This document shows, piece by piece, positions 27,662-37,018 of a DNA stretch of 64,000 nt. How positions within the stretch are numbered: the stretch's first letter is position 1; each line of letters starts with the position of its first letter. The DNA comes from Hyphomicrobiales bacterium (GTDB lineage: Bacteria > Pseudomonadota > Alphaproteobacteria > Rhizobiales > Devosiaceae). Below the pieces are notes generated by a model that had not been told where the DNA came from, ran no database searches, and worked only from the letters and a program-made list of their open reading frames with translations. The translations under genes were made by a program, and so were the position numbers. The stretch is from contig SEEL01000012.1 of the NCBI GenBank assembly GCA_004144345.1, forward strand, positions 35,264 to 99,263. Direction: 5' to 3'.

Positions 27662-27953
27662 CGGGCCGAAGCGATCCAGTGGGAGAGTGGCCCGGTGGGA
27701 AGTCGCGCGCGACTGGTAGCCCCAACAGGCGTGATGCATCCTCACCGCCACCGATGGCGAGCCTGGCACCGCCTATGCTCGTCTAGTTGAGTACAATCGA
27801 ACCGACGACGTCGCGACGATACAATTGGTTGGGAGAGCGGAACAAGCCAGATCATTCCCAGGAGCCATCTGCGCCGCGGGTGCAGTTTCACGTTTCCTGC
27901 GTGCTCTTGCAATGGCTGCCACCATGGGCAACCCTGTCACTCGGGAGGCAGGG

Positions 27954-28826
27954 ATGACTGAAGCACCACGCGCTACCATTAGGCATGTTACACTGGCCAC
28001 CGATCTGACAGCGAGGAGCGACCGGGCGTTCGATCGCGCTGTCGCTTTGGCGCGGAGATGGCATGCCAAGTTGCTGATCGTTCATGCCGTCGAAGAACGG
28101 CAGCACCCCACCGATCAACCTTCCTGGCGCCGAGGGGCCGACCCCGTACGGGCGGCTCGCTCGAAGCTGCAATTCGACTATCCTGGATGGGAGGGACTGG
28201 AGACGGCGATCGAGGTCAGGGCGGGCGACCCCGAGACCGTGGTTCTAGAGGCTGCGGGCCGTGAGAATACTGACCTAATCGTCACGGGCATCTCTCGCGA
28301 AGATCTCTACGGTCGGGACGAACTGGGCGCGCTGGTGCCTGCCCTTGCCAGGAAGGCGCTCGCACCCCTCCTTGTGGTCAAGAAGCGACCCACGGCTGCG
28401 CCACGCCGCGTCGTGGTGGCGTCCGACTTGACCGATACGTCGCATACGGCGCTGCACCTAGCCGTGGGCTTGTTTGGACCGGGACGCCTGACCCTGTTCA
28501 ACGCCTTCGACATCCCCTATCGCGGTCTTGTCGGCGACAGGGACGAGCTTGAGCGCACCATGCGCCCCAGCGTTATTGAGGAGTGTCGGGCCGTGCTTGT
28601 TGACGCCGCCGGCACCACCGCGGCCGAGCAAATCGAGATTGTGGCAGAGCTGGGTGCGCCCGCTCCCATCCTCGCTCAACTCGTCTTGGACCGCGACATC
28701 GACCTAGTTGTGACCGGCACCTATGGACGATCTGGCCTTATGGATGTGCTCGTCGGTAGTACCGCGATGGACATTCTGGCTCAGGTGAGTTGCGACGTGC
28801 TGGTCGCACGACGAAAGGCCTCCTAA
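27954..28826 (+). CDS. Tandem universal stress protein (two UspA domains)
   Basis: A 290-residue cytoplasmic protein with two UspA folds: residues 7-140 ('IRHVTLATDLTARSDRAFDR') and 145-288 ('RRVVVASDLTDTSHTALHLA'). The second ends with the nucleotide-binding signature 'VVTGTYGRSGLMDVLVGSTA'; the first has a shortened version ('IVTGISREDLYGRDELG'). I start it at 27954, preceded by GGGAGGCAGGG, instead of the longer frame from 27825. It is divergent from the stress SDR. No consensus EcfG site is visible upstream. Confidence 0.9.
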   Translation: MTEAPRATIRHVTLATDLTARSDRAFDRAVALARRWHAKLLIVHAVEERQHPTDQPSWRRGADPVRAARSKLQFDYPGWEGLETAIEVRAGDPETVVLEAAGRENTDLIVTGISREDLYGRDELGALVPALARKALAPLLVVKKRPTAAPRRVVVASDLTDTSHTALHLAVGLFGPGRLTLFNAFDIPYRGLVGDRDELERTMRPSVIEECRAVLVDAAGTTAAEQIEIVAELGAPAPILAQLVLDRDIDLVVTGTYGRSGLMDVLVGSTAMDILAQVSCDVLVARRKAS

Positions 28827-28833
28827 ATTCCAC

Positions 28834-29202
28834 TTATCGGTCCGGCTGGTCGCTCCAGTTCTTTGCCCAGAACAATCCGATGATCGCGCCCTTGCTGAAG
28901 GGCAGGATCACCAACGGCACGATGATAGAGATGGGCACCAGGACATACAGATAGAGTGCAGGGCTTCCGTGCCCGGTTAGCTCGAGCTCGAGCATGACAA
29001 AGGCGATGACGTGCACCAGCACCGTGATCACCACCAGCGGGAGAACCAGTCCCACCTCGTAATGGCCAAGCCGCTCATTGCACACTGCGCAATCCTGGAC
29101 CTGCGTGAGGTAGCCGCGAAAGAGACGCCCCCTCCCGCAATTGGGACATTTGCATCTGATCCCGTTTGCTATCGCGGGCCAGACCGGTCTTGGCGTTTCC
29201 AT
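28834..29202 (-). CDS. DUF983 family protein
   Basis: A 122-residue protein with an N-terminal zinc-ribbon-like pair of CxxC motifs ('CKCPNCGRGRLFRG', 'CAVCNERLGHYEVG') followed by two TM helices. This arrangement defines DUF983, whose genes often lie near cytochrome oxidase genes and are thought to help in oxidase assembly. GGAGAATATC precedes the ATG. The oxidase operon here begins about 3.3 kb away. Confidence 0.88.
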   Translation of the reverse strand: METPRPVWPAIANGIRCKCPNCGRGRLFRGYLTQVQDCAVCNERLGHYEVGLVLPLVVITVLVHVIAFVMLELELTGHGSPALYLYVLVPISIIVPLVILPFSKGAIIGLFWAKNWSDQPDR

Positions 29203-29214
29203 GATATTCTCCGC

Positions 29215-29373
29215 TTAAGGGCATTGCATGCGCCACCCAGCATTCCCACGCCGACGGCAGCGATCTTGACCCTGCCGATAGGCAGCGTTCACCCTGACCG
29301 CGTGAATGCGGATCGCAACGTTGCCGTGCAGATTGGGAAGTGGCGTGCAACTTCTAGCGACGCCCCCGTTCAT
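29215..29373 (-). CDS. Possible 52-residue small protein
   Basis: A short frame with an excellent ribosome site (AGGAGG, eight bases before the ATG at 29373) located just upstream of the DUF983 gene. The product is basic and Arg-rich (for example 'GQDRCRRRGNAGWRMQCP') with no signal peptide or TM helix. I do not recognise it. It could be a leader or simply a chance frame. Confidence 0.35.
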   Translation of the reverse strand: MNGGVARSCTPLPNLHGNVAIRIHAVRVNAAYRQGQDRCRRRGNAGWRMQCP

Positions 29374-29518
29374 CGGGTTGTCCTCCTGATGCAACCCTTT
29401 GGTCACCCTGCCAACTTTTCACGGCAAGGCGCGACGGATGGCTGGGAATTCTTGCAACTCAAAGCTCTATGTTTCCTCTGGAGCGCTGCAACGAAAAACA
29501 TGTGATCAGCGGGAGCTA

Positions 29519-30016
29519 TTACCTGGGCCGAAACATGCGTATCAATCCATCATTGTGGAATACGAAGTGTTCGGCCAGTGCGCCGAGCACATGCATACCG
29601 ATCAAGGGAACGAGGATCAGGCGGCCAACTTCGTGCAATATTGCGGAGAGCTCTACGCCTCCAAACCAAGCGACGGCGCCCGTGATCGGCATGGCGAAGA
29701 TGAACAGGTAGAGCAGCGAGTGCGTGGCAAAGCCGATCCAGTTGATGATGGCGGGCTTGTCCTCGTGCGCGGGCGGCGCGCCGCGGGTCAATCGCACCGC
29801 GACCCGAACCACCGCCAGCCCCAGCACGGCAAGGCCCACGACGACATGCACAACAGCGCCCACCATCGCGTCGGACACCTCGCCATCTAGCCTGTCGTCG
29901 AAGGCCTCCTGCATCGGCTCGTTGAGCAGCAGCTGCACCAGCACGAGCGCAGCGATGGCCCAGTGCAGGATGATCTGCAGCAGCGAGTAGCCGGTCGGTG
30001 CGGTCTGGCCGCTCAC
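29519..30016 (-). CDS. Cytochrome b561
   Basis: A 165-residue, four-helix cytochrome b561 of the bacterial (YceJ-like) family. Candidate haem ligands are the histidines in 'IILHWAIAAL', 'GAVVHVVVGL', 'TRGAPPAHEDK' and the C-terminal 'VPLIGMHVLGALAEH'. A GTG start at 30016 overlaps the glucose dehydrogenase stop (GTGA), so the two genes are coupled. It probably passes electrons between the periplasmic dehydrogenase and quinone or the oxidase chain. Confidence 0.9.
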   Translation of the reverse strand: MSGQTAPTGYSLLQIILHWAIAALVLVQLLLNEPMQEAFDDRLDGEVSDAMVGAVVHVVVGLAVLGLAVVRVAVRLTRGAPPAHEDKPAIINWIGFATHSLLYLFIFAMPITGAVAWFGGVELSAILHEVGRLILVPLIGMHVLGALAEHFVFHNDGLIRMFRPR

Positions 30017-32457
30017 GGCAGAGCCCAAGCGATCACCTGATCGCCGATAGGCGTCTCCATGAAGTGGTGCCCGCCTGTCATCAGACCGACGAACTGCTTG
30101 CCATCGACCTCGAAGGTGAACGGGTTGGATTGGCCACCTGCCGGCAGCGTGGTCTGCCAGACCGTTTCGCCGGTCGCGATATCGATTGCCCGGAAGAGAT
30201 CGTCGGTTGCGGCAGCGATGAAGATGAGGCCGCTCGCCGTCAGCACCGCGCCGCCATTGTTGGGCGTGCCGATATCGAGCGGGAGCATCGACGGTATGCC
30301 GAACGGGCCGTTCTTGCGTGCGGTCCCGAAGGGCTTGTCCCAGAGCGTCCGGCCCGTCGAGAGCTCGATGGCACGGATACCGCCATAGGGCGGTTCCTTG
30401 CAGAGCAGCCCGGTCCATTTGACGCGCCAGCCGGCGTTCACTTCGATGGCATAGGGGGCCCCCACCTGCACGCCCCCCTGGTCCGAGGGACCACCGGGCG
30501 CATTGATCGGCGCGAGCCCGCGTTCGTCGGCTTCATCCCGCGTCAGCAGGCGGTTATGGTTCGGCATGTCATTGTAGTTGGCAACGATGATGCCGCGCTG
30601 CGGATCGATGGCGATGCCGCCCCAATCTGAACCGCCATTGTAGCCCGGATACTGGATCCAGTGCCGGTCGGTCGTCGGTGGCGTGTAGATCCCGTCATAG
30701 GCCGCCATTCGGAACTGGATACGGCACCAAAGCTGGTCGATGGGGGTAGCGCCCCACATATCGGCTTCGGTCAGGTCCCGCTTGGCCAGCGTGTGATAGG
30801 TCGAAAAGGGCTGGGTCTCGGCGAGATATTCTGGCTCCACGCCCCCGCGTGGCGTCGCGCGCTGCTCGACAGGGAACAGCGGCTCGCCCGTCCGGCGGTC
30901 GAGCACATATATGTCGCCCTGCTTGGTCGGCAGGACGATGACCGGCACGGTTTGACCATCGACAGTCAAGTCGACGAGGCTCCCCTGGCCACCGAGGTCG
31001 TAGTCCCAGATGTCGTTGTTGACCGTGCGGAAGTGCCAGACATCGCGCCCGGTCGTGACATCTACGGCGACGAGCGACGTCGCATATTCGTTTTCCCGCT
31101 CGCTTCGGTTGCTGCCGTAGTAATCCACGGAGGAATTGCCGAGCGGGAGATAGACGTGGCCGAGGGCCTCGTCGCCTGACGCCGTGGTCCACATGTTCGG
31201 CGTGCCCCTCGTATAGACCTCGCCCTCCGGCGGCAGCGTCGTGATCGACGGATTGCCGAGGTCCCACGCCCACACAAGGGCGCCAGTCGAGGCATCGTAG
31301 CCGCGGACCACGCCTGACGGTGCGTCCTCGGCCTGGCCATCGCGCACCTGGGCGCCGATCACCGCGATGCCGCGAACGATGGTGGGCGCCGATGTCACCG
31401 CATACCAGCCGGGCACCGTATCGCCGATGCCTTCCTCGAGGTTGACTTCGCCATTGCTGCCGAAGTCCGCACAGGGCTGGCCGGTCACGGCATCGACGGC
31501 AATCAGGCGGGCATCAAGCGTGCCCCAGATGATCCGCGCAGCGCATTGTGCATCGGCGGAAATGTCGGGGACCTGATAATAGGCAACCCCGCGACAGGTC
31601 GCGCCATACGGAATGGCGTCGTCGGCCACGCCGGGATCGAAGCGCCATTCCTCACGGCCGGTTGCGGCGTCGACTCCGATGACGATGCCCATCGCCGAGC
31701 AGACGAACAGCGTGTCGCCGATCTTGAGGGGCGTGTTCTCCGGTGAGTAACCCTCGTCATCCTCCGGCATATCCCCGGTGCGAAACTCCCAGATCTGCTT
31801 GAGGTCTCTGACATTCGCCGGTGTGATCTGGTCCAGTGGCGAGTAGCGCGTTGCATGATAGGTCCCGCCATACGCCGGCCAATCCGCGCCGGTTTCCAGC
31901 TCTGTTGCTGGAGCGGTCGGCGTTGCGGGCGTCGCTGGCTCCGTTCCGGGTGCCGCGCTGGGATCCGGCTCAACAGAAGGGGCAGCCTGCGCGAATACGG
32001 CGGGCGGCTGAAGCAGCGGTTGCGCAAGGCCGGCCAGGCCTGCGGCGACAACTACTGCGCTCGCGACGACGGCTCCGCGCATGCCACGTCGGGCGCCGCG
32101 CTTGTCCATGCGCCGCAGGGTAGGCACCGCGAGGAGCACCAGGGCTAGAACTATCGCCGGGCCCACCAAACGTGGGACTTGTGCCCAGCCAGCGAGGCCG
32201 CGCTCCCACAGCGCCCACACCAGCGTGAACACGAAGGTGACGACGTAGATCCAGAGCGCCGTCATCTCGCCGCGGAACAGGAACCACGCCGTTGCCAGGA
32301 GTCCGAGACCGGCGATCAGATAGTAGAACGATCCGCCAAGTAGCAGCAGCCACACGCCGCCGCCTGCGATGATCAGCCCCACGGCGGCGATTAAGACGGC
32401 AAGGATGACCACATAAGCGCGGAGAAGGGCGGGGGGGCGATCTGCCGCGCGGGTCAT
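30013..32457 (-). CDS. gcd: Membrane-bound PQQ-dependent glucose dehydrogenase
   Basis: An 814-residue quinoprotein. About five TM helices occupy residues 1-150, followed by a Pro/Ala-rich linker and an eight-bladed propeller starting 'DWPAYGGTYHATRYSPLDQI'. Family blocks such as 'PNNGGAVLTASGLIFIAAAT' near the C terminus are present. It oxidises D-glucose to gluconolactone in the periplasm with PQQ as cofactor and ubiquinone as acceptor. No pqq biosynthesis genes are in the window. GAGGTTCCA precedes the ATG, and the gene is divergent from the oxidase operon. Confidence 0.94.
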   Translation of the reverse strand: MTRAADRPPALLRAYVVILAVLIAAVGLIIAGGGVWLLLLGGSFYYLIAGLGLLATAWFLFRGEMTALWIYVVTFVFTLVWALWERGLAGWAQVPRLVGPAIVLALVLLAVPTLRRMDKRGARRGMRGAVVASAVVVAAGLAGLAQPLLQPPAVFAQAAPSVEPDPSAAPGTEPATPATPTAPATELETGADWPAYGGTYHATRYSPLDQITPANVRDLKQIWEFRTGDMPEDDEGYSPENTPLKIGDTLFVCSAMGIVIGVDAATGREEWRFDPGVADDAIPYGATCRGVAYYQVPDISADAQCAARIIWGTLDARLIAVDAVTGQPCADFGSNGEVNLEEGIGDTVPGWYAVTSAPTIVRGIAVIGAQVRDGQAEDAPSGVVRGYDASTGALVWAWDLGNPSITTLPPEGEVYTRGTPNMWTTASGDEALGHVYLPLGNSSVDYYGSNRSERENEYATSLVAVDVTTGRDVWHFRTVNNDIWDYDLGGQGSLVDLTVDGQTVPVIVLPTKQGDIYVLDRRTGEPLFPVEQRATPRGGVEPEYLAETQPFSTYHTLAKRDLTEADMWGATPIDQLWCRIQFRMAAYDGIYTPPTTDRHWIQYPGYNGGSDWGGIAIDPQRGIIVANYNDMPNHNRLLTRDEADERGLAPINAPGGPSDQGGVQVGAPYAIEVNAGWRVKWTGLLCKEPPYGGIRAIELSTGRTLWDKPFGTARKNGPFGIPSMLPLDIGTPNNGGAVLTASGLIFIAAATDDLFRAIDIATGETVWQTTLPAGGQSNPFTFEVDGKQFVGLMTGGHHFMETPIGDQVIAWALP

Positions 32458-32539
32458 TGGAACCTCATTTGATTTTGGCGTGATGCAGGCGGAACTCTCC
32501 TGTCGCCCTCACGTTCCACAAATAATCCAGCGGGGGTGT

Positions 32540-33535
32540 ATGGCGTCAGGTCGAAATCACGGCTCTAGTGAAATTCCGTTGCACCGGTGTGGCATGCTCG
32601 CCGCGCCGGTCATTCTGCTGGCCGGCTGCTCCCCGCAGCAGAGCGCCCTACATCCGGCCGGGGTCGACGCCCACGAGTTGGCCAACCTGTTCTGGTTCAT
32701 GTCCGCTGCCGGCTTTGTCGTCTGGCTGATCGTCATGGGCGCCGCGATCTATGCCGTGCTCGGCCGCCGCAAGCCCACCAGCGAGCGCTTCGGCGACAAT
32801 TTCATCCTTATCGGCGGCGTCGCCTTCCCCACCATCGGCCTCGCCATTCTTCTCGTCTTCGGCCTGTCGCTGCTCCCCAGCTGGGGCCGCGACGACGTGC
32901 CGGAGCTGCGCGTCCATGTGCAGGCCGAGCAATATTGGTGGCGCCTCTCCTACGAACTGCGGGATGGCTCCCGGCTCGAAACCGCCAACGAACTGCATCT
33001 GCCCGTCGATGCCGTCATCGAATTCGCTCTGACCAGCAGCGACGTCATCCATTCCTTCTGGATACCCGCGCTCGGCGGCAAGATGGACGCCATTCCCGGC
33101 CGCACCAATCTGCTGCGGCTCGAGCCGACCAAGCCCGGCATCTATCGCGGCGTCTGCGCCGAGTTCTGCGGACCATCGCACGCCCTCATGGCTTTTCCGG
33201 TCGAGGTGCACGACGCCGACGGCTTCGCGGCCTGGCTTGAAGCGGAGCAGCGTCCGGCGAGCGATGTGGGCAGCGGCACCTTTCTCGCCGCCGGCTGTGG
33301 CGCCTGCCACACGGTGCGCGGCGTGACCGAGATCTCTTCGATCGGCCCCGATCTCACGCATCTGGCGGCGCGCGGGACGATTGGCGCGGGGACGCTGCCC
33401 AACAATGCAGACCAACTACTCGCCTGGATCAGTTCCCCCGATCACATCAAACCGGATGCGCGGATGCCGCCCTATGAAAGCCTGCCCGAGTCTGACCGAC
33501 GCGCCATCGTCGACTATCTGGTGAGCCTCAAATGA
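32540..33535 (+). CDS. coxB: Cytochrome c oxidase subunit II with C-terminal cytochrome c (caa3 type)
   Basis: About 331 residues, using the ATG at 32540 (GCGGGGGTG upstream). A lipoprotein signal ends in the lipobox 'LLAGC', followed by two TM helices. The CuA site is recognisable in 'GVCAEFCGPSHALMAF'. A fused cytochrome c domain carries one CxxCH ('CGACHTVRG') and a late Met ('DARMPP'). The protein takes electrons from cytochrome c and passes them to subunit I. It opens a tightly overlapping five-gene operon. Confidence 0.93.
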   Translation: MASGRNHGSSEIPLHRCGMLAAPVILLAGCSPQQSALHPAGVDAHELANLFWFMSAAGFVVWLIVMGAAIYAVLGRRKPTSERFGDNFILIGGVAFPTIGLAILLVFGLSLLPSWGRDDVPELRVHVQAEQYWWRLSYELRDGSRLETANELHLPVDAVIEFALTSSDVIHSFWIPALGGKMDAIPGRTNLLRLEPTKPGIYRGVCAEFCGPSHALMAFPVEVHDADGFAAWLEAEQRPASDVGSGTFLAAGCGACHTVRGVTEISSIGPDLTHLAARGTIGAGTLPNNADQLLAWISSPDHIKPDARMPPYESLPESDRRAIVDYLVSLK

Positions 33536-36021
33536 CCGATGCTTCAGCCGAGGAAAGGCAACTCGCCAAGGTCTGGGCAAGGCCCGAAGGCTGGCGCTAT
33601 TTCTCTGACGTCAACAACTCCGTCATCGGCCTCTGGTATATCTGCGCGGCTTTCGCCTTCATGCTGTTCGGCGGCGCACTGGCGCTGATCATCCGCCTGC
33701 AACTGGCCGTTCCTGACAACAATCTCGTCAGTTCGGAAACCTATAGCCAGCTCTTCACGCTGCACGGCACCGTGATGATGTTCCTGTTCGCTGTGCCGAT
33801 CTTCGAGGCGGTCGCGATCCTCATCCTGCCGGCCATGCTCGGCGCTCGCGACCTGCCGTTCCCGCGCCTGTCCGCTTTCGGCTTCTGGTGCTTCCTCATC
33901 GGTGGCGTGTTCGTCTGCGGCTCGATCTTCTTCGGCGCCGCGCCCGATGCGGGCTGGTTCATGTATCCGCCGCTCTCGACCGAGCAGTCGGGCATCGGCG
34001 CCGACGTCTGGCTGCTAGGTTTGAGTTTTATCGAGGTGGCCTCCATCGCTGCCGCCGTGGAGCTGATCGTCGGCGTGCTCAAATGCCGAGCGCCGGGCAT
34101 GCACATCAACCTCACGCCGCTCTATGGCTGGTATGTGCTGATCGTCGGCGGCATGATCCTCTTCGCCTTCCCGCCCTTGATTGCTGGCGACATCCTGTTC
34201 GAGCTTGAGCGTGCCTTCGACTGGCCGTTCTTCGACGTGACCCGGGGCGGCGACCCGATCCTCTGGCAGCACCTGTTCTGGATCTTCGGCCACCCCGAGG
34301 TCTACATCATCTTCCTGCCAGCCATTGCGCTCCTCGCAATGATCGTGCCGACTTTCGCGCAACGCCCCATCGCCGGCTATTCGTGGATCGTGCTCAGCGC
34401 CATCGGCACCGGCTTCCTGAGCTTTGGCCTGTGGGTGCACCACATGTTCACCACCGGCCTCCCGGCGATCTCGCTCGGCTTCTTCTCCGCCGCCTCCGAA
34501 GCCGTGGCTATCCCGACCGGCATCCAGATCTTCGCCTTTATCGCCACGGTCATGCTGGGCAAGGTCACCCGCACCGTGCCCATGCTCTATGCGCTCGGCG
34601 CCCTCGCCATCTTCATCGTGGGTGGCCTCACCGGCGTGATGGTCGCCGTCGCGCCCTTCGATTTCCAGGCGCATGACAGCTACTTCATCGTCGCCCACCT
34701 CCACTACACGCTCATCGGCGGCATGCTGTTTCCGGTGATGGCCGGCATCCAGTATTACTACCCCTTCATGGTCGGCAAGACGCTGAGCTGGCGGATTGGC
34801 GTCTGGTCATTCTGGTTGATGTTTGCCGGCTTCAACGTGGCCTTCCTGCCCATGCACTTCACTGGCCTCTTGGGCATGCCGCGCCGCGTTTTCACCTATT
34901 CTGCCGAGATGGGCTGGGACTGGCTCAACCTGATCTCCACAATCGGCTCCTTCGTCTTCGCCGCCGGCTTCCTGCTCTTCGTCTGGGATTGCCTGCGGCC
35001 GAAGGGGCACGAGCCCAATGCCCCGCGCAATATATGGAACGCCGGAACACTCGAATGGGCCAGCAAGGTTCCGTCCGACCCGTGGGGCATGCGCTCTATC
35101 CCCTGGGTTCACAGCCGCTACCCGCTATGGGACGATAAGGAACTGCTCTCGACCATCGATGAAGGCAAAGGCCTCCTGGCCAATGCCGGGGAAGGTAAGC
35201 GCGAGACACTGGTGTCGGCGGTGCTCGATGCCGAGCCGGAACAGGTGCTGCGCGTGCCCGGTCCAAGCTGGATTCCTGCCATCACCGCGCTCGGTCTCAG
35301 TGGCGTCTTCATCTTCCCCGTGTTCAAACTCTGGCCGGCCACCGCGCTGAGCGGCGTGCTGTTCCTCGCCTCGCTCCTTTATTGGCTATGGACCGGCACG
35401 GCGGTCATCCCCGAGAAGAAGACTAAGGACATCGGCGGCGGCCTGCGCCTGCCGCTCTATGTCTCTGGCGTCCGTTCGACCGGCTGGTGGGCGATGTTCA
35501 TCACCATGGTCGGCGACCTTACCGCCTTCCTGTCATTGCTCTTCGGCTACTTCTTCTTCTGGACCATCCATGAGGACTTCCCACCGCCCGGCGTCGACGG
35601 GCCCGGCTGGGCGTGGCCTGCCGTTGCAGCAGGCATGGTCATCCTCACCTGGGGAACAACGCTCGGTGCGCGCCTCGTCAATGCTCGCGGCGACCGGGTG
35701 GTGGCGCGCATCTTCCTGGGCCTCGGCATGGGGCTCGCCGTTGCTACAGGCTTGGCACTCGCCGCCGGTCCGTGGACGACGGGCCTCGATCCCACCTCGC
35801 ACGCCTATCCGGCGATCGTCTGGGCGCTGGTCGTCTGGATCATTGCGCATCTGGCTGTCGGCTTCGTCATGCAGGCCTACTGCCTCGCCGGTTCGATCTT
35901 CGGCAAGCTCACGCCGGAGTATGACGCCGACCTTTGGAACGTCACGCTCTACTGGCACTTCACCGGCTTTTGCGCGTTGCTCACTGCATTGGTCATCGGA
36001 GGCTTCCCGCTACTCGCATGA
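33532..36021 (+). CDS. ctaD: Cytochrome c oxidase fused subunits I and III
   Basis: An 829-residue fusion. Residues 1 to about 560 are subunit I with haem and CuB ligand segments ('LFTLHGTVMMFLFAVP', 'FWIFGHPEVYIIFLP', 'FIVAHLHYTLIGG'). Residues about 620-829 are a subunit III domain ('YVSGVRSTGWWAMFITMVGD', 'TLYWHFTGFCALLTALVIGG'). Fused I+III proteins are known for caa3- and ba-like oxidases. It is translationally coupled to coxB and to the next gene by ATGA overlaps. It reduces O2 and pumps protons. Confidence 0.94.
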   Translation: MTDASAEERQLAKVWARPEGWRYFSDVNNSVIGLWYICAAFAFMLFGGALALIIRLQLAVPDNNLVSSETYSQLFTLHGTVMMFLFAVPIFEAVAILILPAMLGARDLPFPRLSAFGFWCFLIGGVFVCGSIFFGAAPDAGWFMYPPLSTEQSGIGADVWLLGLSFIEVASIAAAVELIVGVLKCRAPGMHINLTPLYGWYVLIVGGMILFAFPPLIAGDILFELERAFDWPFFDVTRGGDPILWQHLFWIFGHPEVYIIFLPAIALLAMIVPTFAQRPIAGYSWIVLSAIGTGFLSFGLWVHHMFTTGLPAISLGFFSAASEAVAIPTGIQIFAFIATVMLGKVTRTVPMLYALGALAIFIVGGLTGVMVAVAPFDFQAHDSYFIVAHLHYTLIGGMLFPVMAGIQYYYPFMVGKTLSWRIGVWSFWLMFAGFNVAFLPMHFTGLLGMPRRVFTYSAEMGWDWLNLISTIGSFVFAAGFLLFVWDCLRPKGHEPNAPRNIWNAGTLEWASKVPSDPWGMRSIPWVHSRYPLWDDKELLSTIDEGKGLLANAGEGKRETLVSAVLDAEPEQVLRVPGPSWIPAITALGLSGVFIFPVFKLWPATALSGVLFLASLLYWLWTGTAVIPEKKTKDIGGGLRLPLYVSGVRSTGWWAMFITMVGDLTAFLSLLFGYFFFWTIHEDFPPPGVDGPGWAWPAVAAGMVILTWGTTLGARLVNARGDRVVARIFLGLGMGLAVATGLALAAGPWTTGLDPTSHAYPAIVWALVVWIIAHLAVGFVMQAYCLAGSIFGKLTPEYDADLWNVTLYWHFTGFCALLTALVIGGFPLLA

Positions 36022-36422
36022 ATGGAAAGATCAGCACAGAGGTAAGGCGTGAGACCGGCACCGGCACCGATCTGTGGCGGGTGATTGCCGCGCCCATCGT
36101 CTGGGCGCTGCATTTCCTGTTCTGCTACGTCTATGCGGCCATCCATTGCGAGAAGGCCGGCCGCGACGCGCCCTTGGGCGATGTCCGCATTGTCATCGCC
36201 ATCGCGACATGCGTGGCGCTCGGCGCCATCGCGCTCTCGACCTGGCATCTCTGGCGGGTGCGCGGCCGCAGCCTCACCGACAACGACTTCGAGTTCGATC
36301 ACAACACCCCCGAGGAGCGTCATCGCTTCCTCAGTCACGTGGCGCTGATGCTCTGCGTGCTCTCGGCCGTCGCCGTGCTCTACGTCGCCATCCCCGTCTT
36401 CTACCTCTCGAGTTGCCGATGA
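36018..36422 (+). CDS. Small membrane protein of the caa3 oxidase operon
   Basis: A 134-residue protein with three TM helices (about 21-43, 58-77 and 105-130). ATGA overlaps on both sides place it firmly in the operon. Two cysteines ('FCYVYAAIHCEKAG') lie in and after the first helix. It resembles the uncharacterised membrane proteins seen between subunit I/III and CtaG genes in other alphaproteobacteria. An oxidase assembly or small-subunit role is inferred. Confidence 0.8.
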   Translation: MNGKISTEVRRETGTGTDLWRVIAAPIVWALHFLFCYVYAAIHCEKAGRDAPLGDVRIVIAIATCVALGAIALSTWHLWRVRGRSLTDNDFEFDHNTPEERHRFLSHVALMLCVLSAVAVLYVAIPVFYLSSCR

Positions 36423-37018
36423 CGGGGCGCCTGTTCGTCATCGCGGGGGTGGCCCTGCTTGCCTTTGCCTGGCTCGGTCCGCTGCCCTCGCTCGTGAGTG
36501 TCAGCTTCGCGGCCCATATGGCGCTGCATATGACGGTCGTCGGGATCGGTGTGCCGCTCATCGCCATCGGCATCGCCCGGGACTATACCGTGCGCTCCGT
36601 CAACGGTCTCGTGCTGCCCATTGCGGTGAGCATTCTCGATCTCGTCGTCGTTTGGCTGTGGCACGCGCCCTATCTCCATCATGCGTCGCGCAGCGAGCCG
36701 CTGATGCTGGTGCTCGAACAGGCGAGCTTTGCCGGCGTGGCCTTCCTTGTCTGGGTCGTCGCCTTCGGCGGTGCGCCGCTCGCCGGTGCCCTGACCTTGT
36801 TCTTCACCTCGATGCACATGACCCTCTTGGGTGCGCTCGTCGGTTTGGCCGGCCGGCCGATTTATCACGGTCATGTTCACGGCGATCTTTTCGGTCTCGA
36901 CGCGATTGCCGATCAACAACTGGGCGGCGTCATCATGCTGGCGGTTGGCGGCGTGATCTATCTTAGCGGTGGTCTCGTCCTCGCCGCGCGTGCCCTCCGC
37001 CTCAAGGCGCCGACATGA
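36419..37018 (+). CDS. CtaG-like cytochrome c oxidase assembly protein (caa3_CtaG)
   Basis: A 199-residue polytopic protein of the caa3_CtaG family (unrelated to Cox11). Recognisable elements are the paired histidines 'AAHMALHMTVVGIGVPLIA', 'VWLWHAPYLHHASR' and 'FFTSMHMTLLGALV', all likely metal ligands in the membrane. It begins within the stop of the preceding gene. It is expected to help insert copper into the caa3 oxidase. Confidence 0.86.
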   Translation: MTGRLFVIAGVALLAFAWLGPLPSLVSVSFAAHMALHMTVVGIGVPLIAIGIARDYTVRSVNGLVLPIAVSILDLVVVWLWHAPYLHHASRSEPLMLVLEQASFAGVAFLVWVVAFGGAPLAGALTLFFTSMHMTLLGALVGLAGRPIYHGHVHGDLFGLDAIADQQLGGVIMLAVGGVIYLSGGLVLAARALRLKAPT